Below, in pieces: positions 33,852 through 45,101 of a stretch of DNA of 64,000 nucleotides (position 1 is the stretch's first letter; the number at the start of each line of letters is the position of its first letter). The notes beneath the pieces are model-generated. The model ran no database searches and was not told where the DNA came from. It worked only from the letters and a program-made list of their open reading frames with translations. A program made the position numbers and the translations under genes. Location: the NCBI GenBank assembly GCA_002221725.1, contig NJFT01000037.1, positions 124,001-188,000 on the forward strand, given 5' to 3'. This DNA comes from Scedosporium boydii (taxonomy: Eukaryota; Ascomycota; Sordariomycetes; Microascales; Microascaceae).

Positions 33852-35027
33852 ATGTCTACCGCCATGACACTCACAATCGCAAGCCCGCCTCCATCTCCTC
33901 CCTCCACATCCGCCTCGCACAGCACTAGTCCGTGCTGTCCTAACTGCGGCTTTAGCCTCCCCGCAGCACTTCTTCTCGCCAACCCCGGCCACAGCCCCGG
34001 CTCCGGCTCCAGCACTAGTCCCCCGACCGCCGTAACGGTCGCCACCGCTGCCACTAGCACTACCGATGATGGATCCCCCGTGCAACCTACCATTACTCCT
34101 TCCACGGCCGAGCTCGAACTCGCCAAGGCCCGCCACCACATCGCAGACCTAGAGACCCAAATCAAGGAACTCAACGAAAAGGCCACAGCGGCAATCTACC
34201 GCTGGGCCGACTACGAAAACGAACTCTCCCGCCTCCGCGGCTCCCTCTCCCTCCAATCCCCCACAACCCTAACCGCCCCATCAACGAACCCCTCCCCCCT
34301 CCCATCTCCTCCACCACCGCCACGCCCGCGCAAGGCCACCATTCCCAACCCCCGACCCACAACAAGTCCCATCCGCTCCTCCTTCCTCCCCTCCCCGCGC
34401 CGCATATCCTCCCTCCTCGCTCCCCGAAAATCAACCCCCAACCTCCGCGTCGCCGGCCTCGATGCCTCTTCCGCCTCCCTCGAAGACCTAACGGCCGCCC
34501 TGGCGCGCGAACACTCCCTCCGCGAAGAAGCCGAGGCGCGCCTGCGACGCACGAGCGCCGAGGTCGAGGAGCTGAGCGCCGCTTTGTTCGAGCAGGCGAA
34601 CGAGATGGTTGCCGGAGAACGGAGGGCGCGGGCGAAGCTGGAGGAGAGGGTTGAGGTGCTGGAGGCGAGGGAGGGGGCGAAGAGGAGGAGGTTGGAGGTT
34701 TTGGAGGAGGCGGTGGGGAGGATGCAGAGGGCTAGGGAGGTTTTGGAGGAGCAGAGGGAGAGGGAGAAGGACCGGGAGACTGAAATGGAGAGGAAGAGAT
34801 TGGAGGGTGTGAGGGAGTCTGTTGAGGGGCCGATTAAAGTGGATTTTTCGGCGGCTGCGAATACGTCTAAGAAGCGCGAGGATGGCGATTGTGGTCCCGG
34901 TCTGGCTGGCGCAAATAGTTCATCCATGACTGAAGTCGCGGAAAAGAGGGTCTCTGCGACCACAGACCTCTCTCGGGCAACAACAGTCACGATTACCGAA
35001 GTCGAGGTAACACAATACGCCGCCTGA
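33852..35027 (+). CDS. Sec2p/Rabin-type GDP-GTP exchange factor domain protein
   Basis: Single exon, 391 residues. A Ser/Pro/Thr-rich N-terminus contains a small CCPNCGF motif (about 28-34). A first helix at about 80-120 (AELELAKARHHIADLETQIKEL) is followed by a Pro-rich, basic linker, then a long coiled coil at about 205-320. The stretch LSAALFEQANEMVAGERRARAKLEERVEVLE (about 240-270, shown in parts) is the signature of the Sec2/Rabin8 GEF coiled coil that pulls nucleotide from Sec4/Rab8-type GTPases. Yeast Sec2 is about twice this length, with a C-terminal region that binds Ypt32 and Sec15; this protein lacks it, so it may be a GEF-only paralogue. Expected role in polarised secretion. Convergent with PUS4. 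Confidence 0.8.
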   Translation: MSTAMTLTIASPPPSPPSTSASHSTSPCCPNCGFSLPAALLLANPGHSPGSGSSTSPPTAVTVATAATSTTDDGSPVQPTITPSTAELELAKARHHIADLETQIKELNEKATAAIYRWADYENELSRLRGSLSLQSPTTLTAPSTNPSPLPSPPPPPRPRKATIPNPRPTTSPIRSSFLPSPRRISSLLAPRKSTPNLRVAGLDASSASLEDLTAALAREHSLREEAEARLRRTSAEVEELSAALFEQANEMVAGERRARAKLEERVEVLEAREGAKRRRLEVLEEAVGRMQRAREVLEEQREREKDRETEMERKRLEGVRESVEGPIKVDFSAAANTSKKREDGDCGPGLAGANSSSMTEVAEKRVSATTDLSRATTVTITEVEVTQYAA

Positions 35028-35377
35028 GCCCCTAAAGACAACAGGGAAGTAAACGACGGCACGGTTGGGATATTTATGAAGGGTAATGAACGTTTATGAT
35101 AACGAGAACACTGGAAGAATGGCAAGGATAGACAAAGGATATGGACATAGAAGTGGGAAATCAAAACAGGAATCACCAGGTATTTTCAAAAATGGATATT
35201 ATTGCTACCCTGCCCTTGCCATTGATGCTTTTGAGTGAGGCCCCCATATGTATATGGCCTGTAATTGTAATCGGCACTTTTTTCTTTCTTTTTCCTTCTT
35301 GATATGTACATGTACATTTCATTCGTTGAAATCTGTTTCAACATGCAACAGAATCATGGAAAGGACTTCCTTCGCCT
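35028..35377. other. Convergent 3' region between Sec2-type gene and PUS4
   Basis: 350 bp of 3' flank for both genes; a T-rich stretch at about 35278-35300. No other feature seen. Confidence 0.5.
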
Positions 35378-36970
35378 CTAGTCTTGGAATCCATTCCACG
35401 ATGCTTCATCATCATCTTTCTTCTTCGGAGGCGCAAGTCCCTCCGCCTCAACGCCATTGCTGGCCGACGCTTGCATTGTAGCCTCCTCAGACTCAACGGA
35501 CTGGGGAACCGTCTCGGCATCCGCCGGCAGCGGCAGAGGGGCATCGGGCCCAGTACTGCTCTCTCTAGCCTTCTCGGCAGCGACTTCGTTGGATACTTGG
35601 ACAGGGTCCACCACTAAAGGAGCGGCATCTACAGGGCCATTTCCTCTCTCGGCCCAGTTCGCCAGCATTTTGGCCACCTTGGGAGCCCACACCTCCTCTC
35701 CCTTTTCGATATCGCTGTACTCGAGGCAATTCGGGCCCCCCACCTCGAACGCGCCCTGTCGAGAACGGCAGAGTTCGGCCATCATCGCCGCCGAGTTGAC
35801 CTTGACGCCGAGGTCGTGGCAGAAACTCCTGACGTAGAAACCAGAGGTGACCGTCATCCGTATCTTGACGGCTGCTGGGCCCTCGCCTTTCCAAGGGGGT
35901 GGCGCGTTGGGGTCGGTAGGTGGTATTAAGTTAGATCCCTTGTTTGAATTCGAATTATCCGAGTTGTTGTTGTTGGAGGGCTGGCCTAGAGCGCCGGACA
36001 TCAGAACTTCCTTTTCATTCCTTGGATTCCTGTTGTTCATTTTCTTCTGCCTTTTGGAAGGCGGCCTGTCCCTGACGAGGCTGTCGACGTCGGACTCGTG
36101 CTTACGCTTGACGGCCTCATGCGCCGCAAGGGCTTCGGCCTCTTCCTTCTCCTCCTCGGGGGTTAGAGACTTTCTGTTTTCCTGTTGTTTCCAAACCCTC
36201 TCGGCCAATTGGCGTTCGGCATCCTCGGCCTCTTCTGTAGGCCAGCGGTGGCTGTGGGTTCCGGGCTCGTACCACTCGACAAGCTCAAGAGACTGCACTT
36301 CAACCTCACGTGTCGGAATCTCCCTAGGAATAGGCTTCCCCTCCCTAGCATACTCGTACAACGGCTTACCCTCCATCTTCAGCGCCGAATACAACGGCGG
36401 AATCTGCTTAATCTTCCCCCTAAACGACCCCAGCGCCTCCAGCACCATGTCCTTGGTGATGTGCGCGTAGCTCCGCCGCGTTAATATCCTCCCCACCCGA
36501 TCGTACGTATCCGTGCTCGCGCCGAAAAGGACGACGGTCTCGTAGGTCTTGGTACAGTCGAGAAAGGACTGCAGCGATTTTGTGCCTGATCCGAGGCCGA
36601 GGATGAGGACGCCGCTCGCAAGCGGGTCGAGGGTTCCACCGTGACCCATCTTCACCCGGAGGTCCCTCTTCGCTTTGCTGCGCCGATTGAAGAGCTTGGG
36701 GCCCTCTGCGGCGCGTTTCTCGCGCTCTTGGTTTATCATCGGGGCGAAAAAGGCGGAGGGGTTGAATTGGGTCTGGCAGTCGCGGATTACCTGGGCGGAA
36801 CTAACGCCGACAGGCTTGTTGATGGCTAGAGGTGGGGGGTGTTAGTTTAAGTGCGCGCGTCGAGCAAACGGCCAAAGGAGGGGGTTAAAAGGAGAAGGCG
36901 ACGAACCAAAGACGCCATCGAGGATCGCATCTTTAGCCATTTTCCAACTTCGACGGAACGCAGCGGCCAT
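35378..36970 (-). CDS. PUS4: tRNA pseudouridine-55 synthase Pus4 (TruB family)
   Basis: Two exons, 36907-36970 and 35378-36825, 81-bp intron (donor GTTCGT, CTAG end); 503 residues. Exon 1 encodes MAAAFRRSWKMAKDAILDGVF, continuing in phase into AINKPVGVSSAQVIRD, the conserved TruB beginning. The catalytic motif is GHGGTLDPLASGVLILGLG with the nucleophile Asp88. Further family features are KTYETVVLFGASTDTYD, IKQIPPLYSALKMEGKPLYEYAREG, and VTSGFYVRSFCHDLG near residue 330. Between them lies a Lys/Arg/Glu-rich insertion of about 100 residues with an Asn/Ser-rich run, and the C-terminus adds about 100 acidic, Ala-rich residues, which explains the length over yeast Pus4 (403). It makes pseudouridine 55 in the T arm of tRNAs, in nucleus/cytosol and mitochondria in yeast. 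Confidence 0.95.
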
Positions 36971-37851
36971 ATACTAGGGCGAGATGCGACCAGGGAAGGG
37001 AGGAAGGGGCTGAAATGAAAAGAGAAACGAAAACAAGCCAATGGCCCCCGGGTTGTATCTAGAGATAAAAAAGCAGCCTTTTTTTCCTCCCAGAAACCCT
37101 ACTGAGGCGACTTTAACGATTGCCTGTTCGTTGACCCCGAGACCTCTCAAACGTCAGAAAGGTTAACACAAAAAATGGACGGAAGAAAAAGCGAGGAAAA
37201 AAAAAAGTTGAAAGGAGGGCCTTATCGATTATCGGTGGGGCTGGTCTGGGCTTATCGATTGGTCTATTTTTACATGTGGTGGGGGGAAGTCTGGCAAGTC
37301 TAGGCCCTAAATCCAAATTGTTCAGGCCAACTCGGCGGGCATGTTCCGTAGGGGCCCTGGTTGGCCAGGCTGGCTGGTCGCTGACCACTGGATTCTTGAG
37401 GCGGCTGGCAGGCGGGAAGTGTATGTACATGTACTTCATCTCTAATCCAGCGCCGAGACTGGGCAATGCCTGGCAGGGCAGCACACAATGTACAATGTAC
37501 CTGTACGTGCAGTCGAACTCCAACCTGCTAAAATGCAATTGCATCAGAGACCGCGCCCGCTAAAAGAGACGGTAACCACGCGACAAACGTCCGAACGAGA
37601 ACGGGATCACGCCTTGAAGCTCCCCATTCCCCCTTCCCTCTCCAATCCTTTTCATCTTCCCCCATAGTCCTGGAGATGGGCTTCCACCACTGGCTAGAAT
37701 ACACTTCGAATCCCGGCGATAACATCTGTCGCGAAGTCGTCTGACCCTCCTCCCCAGCCAACACCCACACCACCACCAAGCATCGAACACCGCGCCCATC
37801 CGCCTCCACAACCCCCCTACGTCGCCGTTACGATCCGAGGCCACCTTCGCC
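36971..37851. promoter_or_regulatory. Divergent intergenic region PUS4 / RFTS-domain gene
   Basis: 881 bp with both promoters. The repeated CTTATCGATT occurs at about 37223 and 37250. No gene or RNA recognised. Confidence 0.45.
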
Positions 37852-40254
37852 ATGTCCAGGAGGACGAGGCTGCAATCGGAGGCCTCGCCCGCGCCGCCGC
37901 TTTCGGATAACGACTCGAAGAGTAATAGGGCAAAGGAAAGCGAGGTCCTCTTCCCGGTCGATAAGAGCCAGCCGGATAACAAGTGGCCGACCTTCCTCCT
38001 GAAAGATGCCGTGGTTACCAGCATCCGCGGCAACGAAACATACGAGAATCTGCTATTAGTAGAGACGAGGGGGCCGTTCAAAGTCCAGGGCCGTCTTCTC
38101 GTCGATTTCGAAGACAAAGCCCAGATGAGCGCAAGTAAGAGATTAGCCCTATCAGAGAATCCTCCCTTTTCCCGCAATCGTACAGGCACTGGCACTCAGT
38201 GCCCTTGCCTTGTTGGCTCCCTTGCGGCATGTTAGGTTCCAATTATGGCTAACGTGCTTCGCTTCTTTTTTCCGGTCCCTAGCCCGCGCTCGCCGTCCTC
38301 CCCGACACATAGACATCGAAATTACCGGCGTCCGCATGTCGATAGGCTGGATTGACGGCCCGCGTATCTGGGTAGCCAGCGACTACGGTTTCTTCGAACT
38401 CATCCATGCAAGCCCCGAGTACGCGCCCATGTTCAACAGCATGATAGAAGCCATCACTCTGTATTACTCGGTTCAGGCCATCTATGGTGAAGCCGAAGAG
38501 GCTGGGGAGAAGTTACAAGGTCTCGATGAAGTCCTCTTCAGGGTAGGCTTCCCCTCCGAAATACCTGGTACCGCATTCGTCCTGCTATGTTGCCAATGCT
38601 GACCCTGGCTTTAGTACATGCTCCACACCGGAGAGGCTATAGTAAGAGAAGAGGCCATCATCAGATGTCACCAGCACGCTCAGTTCCTTGCGTCCCATTT
38701 CCAGAAGGAAGAAGAGTTCGATTGGGCTGGAAAGGACTTTACAAAATACATTAAAGGCATCTGGGTACGTCCTTTCCCCATAGCCCATCCATTACTGTTA
38801 TTTCCTGCTCCGGGAATCCGGAACTAATATCCCGGGCAGAGGCAGCAAAAGAAGCACCCAGGTGCTTTGCCATTCCGGTCGGTTTCGCATATTCCACTTC
38901 CCGCCCCGTCCAGCGACGAACAACAGGCGCAGAAGCCGTCCCGGGCTAGGTTGGTACGGCAAGAATCAACGGCATCTGCCAAATCCCAAAGCCCCGCTAC
39001 CAAAACGGCTGAACCGCAACAAACCCCTACCCCTCCTGTTCCAGCGGCGCGGACCGAGACCCCGAAGCCTCCGCCCGTCACGCCGCAAGCCCCCGCCACA
39101 TCAGACGAGAGATCGGAGGCCATTGCCTTAAAGCTGTACCAGGCCATAGTGGAAACAGACGAACTGGACAAGATGGATGCAAAGCAGATAGGCAGGGTCA
39201 CTCTTCCTCGTGTGGGTGGCAATCTATTTTACAAGTTCAAGTTTTCCGCCTACAAGGGGGCGCCAGATGCGATGAGATACTATGCTCAGGAGCTCATTCG
39301 TCTCATGAATGCCGATAGTGCGCTCGCCGCCAAGTGGCGAATGACCCCGTTCTACACGACTCTTGCGTCAATAGACGTGCCACTACTCCCGGACGAATTA
39401 CAACACATAAGACCCGAACAAATCGATACTTCTCTGGTTAGGCGCCTCCCAAAAAATGGTAACGGAGATCCACCCGCGCCGTCGAACACGGCTCCGGTTG
39501 CGAAGCCCTCGGGCAAAGCTCCTCCTCCGGCCGGGTACCAGAGCGCATCGGATACCAGTTCGTCCCTAACCAGGCCCCGCCGAGGCCGCCTCTCCGGAAA
39601 GGTTGCGGGCCTGCGCCTGGCGAACCCTAAGAAGCGACCTCACTCGGACGTGGACAGCCCGGCGTCCAGCGGGAAGGGAACGACGGGTTCCAAGCGCTCC
39701 CGCATGGCTGTTAACGACTTTGGAGAAGAGGAAAACTATGGAGACGTGATGGGAGAGGATGCGGACGGCATCAACATGGAGAGCGAGAGCTCCGAATCTT
39801 CCGAGGAGATGGCGGTGTCCGATGGCGAGCCCGATCAAGTCCCCGCCCGCATAGTCCTTGAAGTAGAAGATCTCCCGTCCACGAGTCCTATGGGGCCCAA
39901 TGGTACCTGGGTGTGCGAGAACGAAGACTGCAGGCATGTTATTCGTTGCGCGGATGAACCCGAGGGCCAGGAGGCGGTCCGCATGCACCTCCATGAGCAT
40001 GAGGATAGGAGCCGTAAGGTTCGGCTGGCCTTGGCTGAGGGCCGGGCAACGGGTCATCCATCTATCGAGTAAGTTTTGCTCCTACCTCTTTTTTGCATAG
40101 ACCGGTCTCGGGCCAAACAAGTCACCATATGCTAACGTCACATGTCTATAGTTATCTATTAGAAAAGTTGAAGCAGGTCGGCGGACGGGAGCAGGCGAAA
40201 CGCGATCCTAATCGACCGCAGCCGATCCAGAAGAAGCATGGCCTGCTGTTCTGA
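37852..40254 (+). CDS. RFTS-domain chromatin protein with C-terminal zinc-finger-like motif
   Basis: Five exons: 37852-38134, 38283-38542, 38615-38764, 38840-40068, 40152-40254, all GT-AG and phase-consistent; 674 residues. Residues about 45-185 match the replication-foci targeting (RFTS, DNMT1-RFD) domain: WPTFLLKDAVV, YENLLLVETRGPFKVQGRLL, RHIDIEITGVRMSIGWIDGPRIWVAS, YGFFELIHASPEYAPMF. No cytosine methyltransferase domain follows. The middle is disordered (Ser/Pro/Lys rich, acidic EEENYG and SESSESSEEM stretches). Near the end Cys590 and Cys595 (CENEDC) and HLHEHE form a possible C2H2-like zinc site. In fission yeast the RFTS protein Raf2 works in the Clr4-Cul4 H3K9 methyltransferase complex, and Neurospora DIM-7 has been compared with it; assignment to such a heterochromatin complex is inference. 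Confidence 0.85.
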
Positions 40255-42157
40255 CGGGAACCATGATGGCTAGCACTTCATCCCTTGACACACATTATGG
40301 CTAATGTTGGGACGCCTCTTAGTGGATTCATCAACTTGGTTGGCATGGACCTGATACCCTTAGTTTGAAGGCTGGCACGGCGTTTTGAGAGTGTCTTATT
40401 GCTTTTGCTTGCTTCCCCTCTTTTGTTTTCCCCTAACCCACTACCTTCTTACTTTTACTCTCCCTTTCTTTTTTATTTTGCCTCTTTTTTGGCTTTTCTT
40501 TTCTTGTTTTTTTGGAGAGTCCTTCGGCGTTCACAATTTTGGTCAGGCGGTGTCTCGGGTCGGTTTGCATGAAAGGAAAGGGCGGACTTTAAAAATGGTA
40601 GGCAAACGGAAAGGATACGAGAAGGATGTGATATTGAATAAACGACGAGATGTCTTCTCTTGCGCATTAATCGTTTGCACAACACAAACACACTACAACA
40701 TTGAAGTCTTTGGTTTTACTTGGTCCTCGTACAAGCGCCCTCCACTCCGGCTCCTCCATTCCAGCTCTAGCCTCTTGTTCAAGCCACACTAAAACAGGGC
40801 TGGAGTCTTCTCAGCATCATTAGCTTCCCCATTCGGTCCATTGTACATTTCAAAAGGGCCGTTCGGAAATGCTGTCGATTTCTCATGCCAATTCCGATGA
40901 CCCCATACGAGTACGATGTCTAGTCTGCCAAGAATACTCCGATTCTCTGTCCGATGATTGATGCTCCCAGTCTCTCATTGATCATTGATCGAGGCTAAGA
41001 TTAAAGCTCCTCACCTCACATTTCCGCGTCCCCTGAACTCCCGCGCGACCCACCCAATGACGATCCCTCTCGGCACCCCGGAGAGGCACATCCCAGGCAC
41101 GGGTTGGTGGGGGATGTCGTAGCGAATTAGCGGTGCAGATCCTTCCCGTCCAGTAACCAGAGAGGGCAGGTCGCTCAATGGCAGCCGTCATCGTCGCAGA
41201 CACCCTCCCTCGCCTTTCCGCCAAGGTCTAGAGGGCGTGGAGGAATGGACGGACTCTTATTCGATAATGTCCATGTCCGCGTCCGGGTTGGGATACCAGA
41301 AAGGAAGACCGAGAGAAACCTTCTTTACATGGAGATGGTCGCATTTTTGGTTGACTTATTGAGAATCACTTGCAGTAGGCCTTTTTGTTTCTCTTGATTC
41401 TACTGATTTCTCCTCTTTTTTTTCTTTTCTCGACCGAGGCTAGAATTGTTCGTTTGCATCTTTTTTGCGGGAGAGAAGAGAAGAGTCAAGGGATGCCACA
41501 TGCAAAACATGAAAAATCGACGATCTTGAACGAGAGGAGAGAGCGGATTGCTCGGCAAGCCATTCGCAGCCTTCGAACAACATGTCGGGATTCTTCTCTA
41601 CGATTGGGTCGAGATGCTAGATTCCAGCGTCGCATTTGTTGAAGAGCTTCTTCAAGGCTTCTCGCGACACTGCCGGGTGCCGGACGATCGTGAAGACCTA
41701 CCTCACACGGGATCATGGTCCGGTGAAGATTTCCGTCGAAGGGCCCGATGCACAGCTGCACATTTTAGCATCGGGATTTACCTTTTTGTAAACATGTAGG
41801 GTTGGTCGGGATTCAGGGACGTGACCTGTGCAGGTGGTGGGCGAGAACAGAGTCAAGGTGGCAGGGGTGTGAGAGCTATGAAGGAGTGAGGGGACAATGG
41901 AGGGTTGCCTCAGTCGCCAAGGTCGTGTGGAGTGTTGAAGACGATCCCGTCCCCAAAGAGGAAATGATTTGGTATAAGAAGGACCAGAGACGGTCGACTT
42001 TTTTTTTTTTTTTTCTTTTTTTTTTCTTTTATTGATATTCTCATCAGTGAGCCTGCCGTCCAGAGATCTCGGGAGCCTCGAAGATCCCCTTCCGGATTTT
42101 ATTTATTTCTCTTGGATATTACTTGCTGTCCCGGTGTTACGTCCTTCTGCTCTCACG
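40255..42157. other. 1.9-kb intergenic region, no gene seen
   Basis: T-rich 3' flank (40390-40520) after the RFTS gene, an ATTGAATAAA at about 40633, and a T tract of about 30 at 42000-42030 upstream of the sphingomyelinase gene. Short frames only, none with family features. Confidence 0.5.
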
Positions 42158-44404
42158 ATGCGTTTCCTTCGCGTCGCATGCGTGGCTCTCGGCCTTGGCC
42201 GAGCCGTCGCCCTGTCCACCGCGGCTCCGGATGTCGAGCCCCGAGCGGAGTTGCAGTCTCTCGTCGAGAGGGGACTCGCCGAGGATCTCTGGGACGAGAT
42301 TAAAGACGGCGCGTCTTGCGCTGGCTGTGAGGTAAGTTTTGTTTAAGAGATGAAAGAATTTTAAAAAAAAAATGTACGTGGACATAGACTTACACCGGCA
42401 TCGTTCTTAGGCCATCATCATCCTGCTCAAGGGTCTCGCTCTCTTGGGAGACAAGATCTTCGTCAAGACTCTGCAAGAAATCTGCAAGCTGTCCAACGTA
42501 AATCTAACACCCTCCTTGAGCCCTTTAAAAATTTTAGAGCCTATGCTAACCATCTCATCAGGCCGAGGATGATGATGTCTGCGAGGGAGCCATCGGCCTC
42601 GAAGGCCCCATCATCGCCCGCTCCATCCGCAACATGAAGGTCCCCAGCCAGACCTCCAAGCTCTTCTGCCTCAACTTCCTCGGCGTCTGCGACTTCCCCG
42701 CCGTCACGCCCTTCAAGGTCCCTCTGCCTAGCGAGAAGCCCGCCGGGTTAACGAGGCCCGGTCCCAGCGGAAAGGCGCCGATCAAGATTGTGCATTACTC
42801 TGATGTGCATACCGATCATTTGTACACGCCTGGCTCGACGGCGAACTGCACGAAGCCCATCTGCTGCAGGTAAGTTTTTTGCGAGGAAAACCCCCGGCTC
42901 TTCCCCCCGGTATGGCTTCGGCCCTGGTTGAGCTCCGTTCTCTGTCCGGGATGCGATTTCTTTTGTGCTAACTTATCGAAAAGGCCTTACACCAAGGACG
43001 ACGCTCCAGGCGTTAGCAACTCTCCGGCCGGCCCCAACGGTGACCATCACTGCGACACGCCCATCACTCTCGAGCAAAGCATGTACGCCGCCATCAATGA
43101 GATTGCGCCCGATGCTGCGTTCTCCATCTGCACCGGCGACATTGTCGACCACACCGTCTGGAACACCTCCAAGGAATTCAACACCATTTCCAGTGAGTAA
43201 ACCCCCCTTGCCTCGTATCCCCCCCCCCCCGAGAACTAAAAACATACTAACTATTCTAGTTAACGGCGTCTACAGCCGCATGGCCGCCGCCCTCGGCACC
43301 GTCTACGGCGTAGTAGGCAACCACGAAGCCCACCCAACCAACGCTTTTGCCCCGTCGTCCATCAACTCCGACTCCCAATGGGTCTACTCTCTCCTCTCGA
43401 ACGCCTGGACGCGCTGGATCGGCGCCGACGCCGCCTCCTCGACCCAGCGCCAGGGCCGCTACTCCATCCTTCACCCGGGCAGCAAGCTCCGCATCATCAG
43501 CCTCAACACCAACATGTACTACGTGCAGAACTACTGGCTGTACCAGCGCGACATGGAGCGAGACCCCGAAGCGCAGATTGCCTGGCTCGCCTCGGAGCTC
43601 GACGCCGCCGAGCGCAACAAGGAACGCGTGTATGTTATTGGTCACATGCCCCTTGGTGATCGCGACGCCTTCCATGATCAGAGTAACTACATCGATCAGC
43701 TTGTCGCGCGGTACTCCGATACCATTGCCGCCATGTTCTTCGGCCACACCCACGTCGACGAATTCCAGGTCTCCTACGCCGCCTACGGAAACGGCGCCTC
43801 CCGCAACGCCAACGACGCCCGCGCCATCTCTTACATCGCCCCATCCCTCACCCCGACCAGCGGCATGCCCTCCTTCAGGGTCTACTCCGTCGACCCGGAC
43901 ACCTTCGCCGTCCTCGACGCAGTGACCTACATCGCCGACATGTCCAAGCCCGAATTCCAAACCTCCACCCCCAAGTGGCAGAAATACTACTCGGCCAAGG
44001 AAACCTACGGACCCCTTGTCAACCCCCCCGTCACCGACCCCGCGCAGGAACTCACCCCTGCCTTCTGGCACCGCCTCACCGAGACCTTCGCGGCTAACCA
44101 GTCCGCCTTCGACGGCTACGTCCTCCGCAAGTCCCGCGGCTGGAAGGTCGACGGCTTGTCTTGCGCCGGTGCCTGCCGCGACAACGAGGTCTGCTACATG
44201 AGGGGCGGCCGTGCGGAGAATAACTGCTACGATCCCGAGCCTGGCGTGCATTTCAGTAAGAGGGCGCTGAACCCCATCGAGGAGAGGGATGACTGCGGTA
44301 TCTCTGTGTCGAGGGCCACTATTGGTTCGTTGGCTGTCAGGAGGGATTCGCTCCGCTTGTTGAAGAAGAGGGCTTTGGAGAACAATGCTCCCTTGATGCT
44401 TTAA
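42158..44404 (+). CDS. Secreted acid sphingomyelinase-like phosphodiesterase with saposin domain
   Basis: Five exons: 42158-42331, 42411-42497, 42562-42869, 42984-43192, 43260-44404; 640 residues. A signal peptide (1 to about 20) is followed by a saposin-B type domain whose six cysteines are at 54, 57, 83, 94, 123 and 130, as in human acid sphingomyelinase. The calcineurin-like metallophosphoesterase domain shows all metal ligands: HYSDVHTD, CTGDIVDH, VGNHE, IGHMPLGD and FGHTHVDEF. CTKPICCR and the Cys-rich SCAGACRDNEVC near the C-terminus match the disulphide pattern of the family. It should cleave sphingomyelin or related phosphodiesters outside the cell or in the vacuole, releasing phosphocholine; fungi lack sphingomyelin, so the natural substrate may be inositol phosphosphingolipids, host lipids or other phosphodiesters. 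The basic KKRALE end suggests possible Kex2-type processing. Confidence 0.93.
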
Positions 44405-45101
44405 GGGGGCGGGTGGTGCATGGAGAAAGAAGACTGGAGTCGCTGGCGGTGTTGTTTGGATCTATTTCTACATTCTGATCTTGAGGGCTTTTTTTCACTT
44501 CACGGCGGGAGTACTTTGGATGAGAACATGAAGCTGTAACGTAATGTTTTATTTACTTGAGGGGGCGTACACAGATTCAGGTCTTGAGGAGACCCTACAT
44601 CCTACATGTTTTGCTACACACTACAACATACGCGCAAGATCTATAGTATCCTCCCGAGTAGAGGCCTACATCGAGCTTCACAAACAGGCGAGACATATGA
44701 AATGCTTGGAGTAAATATAAATAGAAAAAAGAAAACAGAATCAACCTAAACAAGAGCCAACGTTCACATGCTAAACCCACGTGATGATACCAAAACACTT
44801 TGAACCCAACAAGACCGTTTCTGATCATCCCGATTCGCTTCGATAGAGAACAACCACGCTGTACCCTCTGTCGGTTTGGTATGCGAAGCTTCGTGAGCCT
44901 ACCAGCTGTCGTCCAAGGTCTAAGGTGGTCCAACGGAGATGAAAAATTCGTCCCCCTTAGCCATTCCCTGGCGACAAACGGCAGACCTAGACCCCATCCC
45001 CATCAGAAAGCAATGTCGATTTGACACTATCGCAAGAAAACAACACTATTGATGCCACTATAACCAATGCCATGCGCGCCCATCGCTTCTTTTCTCCAAT
45101 C
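44405..45101. other. Convergent 3' region between sphingomyelinase and VMA1
   Basis: About 700 bp; 3' flanks only. No additional gene or RNA recognised. Confidence 0.5.

Noticed and set aside
34211..35176. 321-codon minus-strand frame over the Sec2-type gene
   Set aside because: Antisense of a coiled coil gives Ser/Arg-rich sequence; no independent support.
43256..44251. 331-codon minus-strand frame over the sphingomyelinase
   Set aside because: Antisense shadow of a GC-rich codon-biased exon; Gly/Val-rich without motifs.
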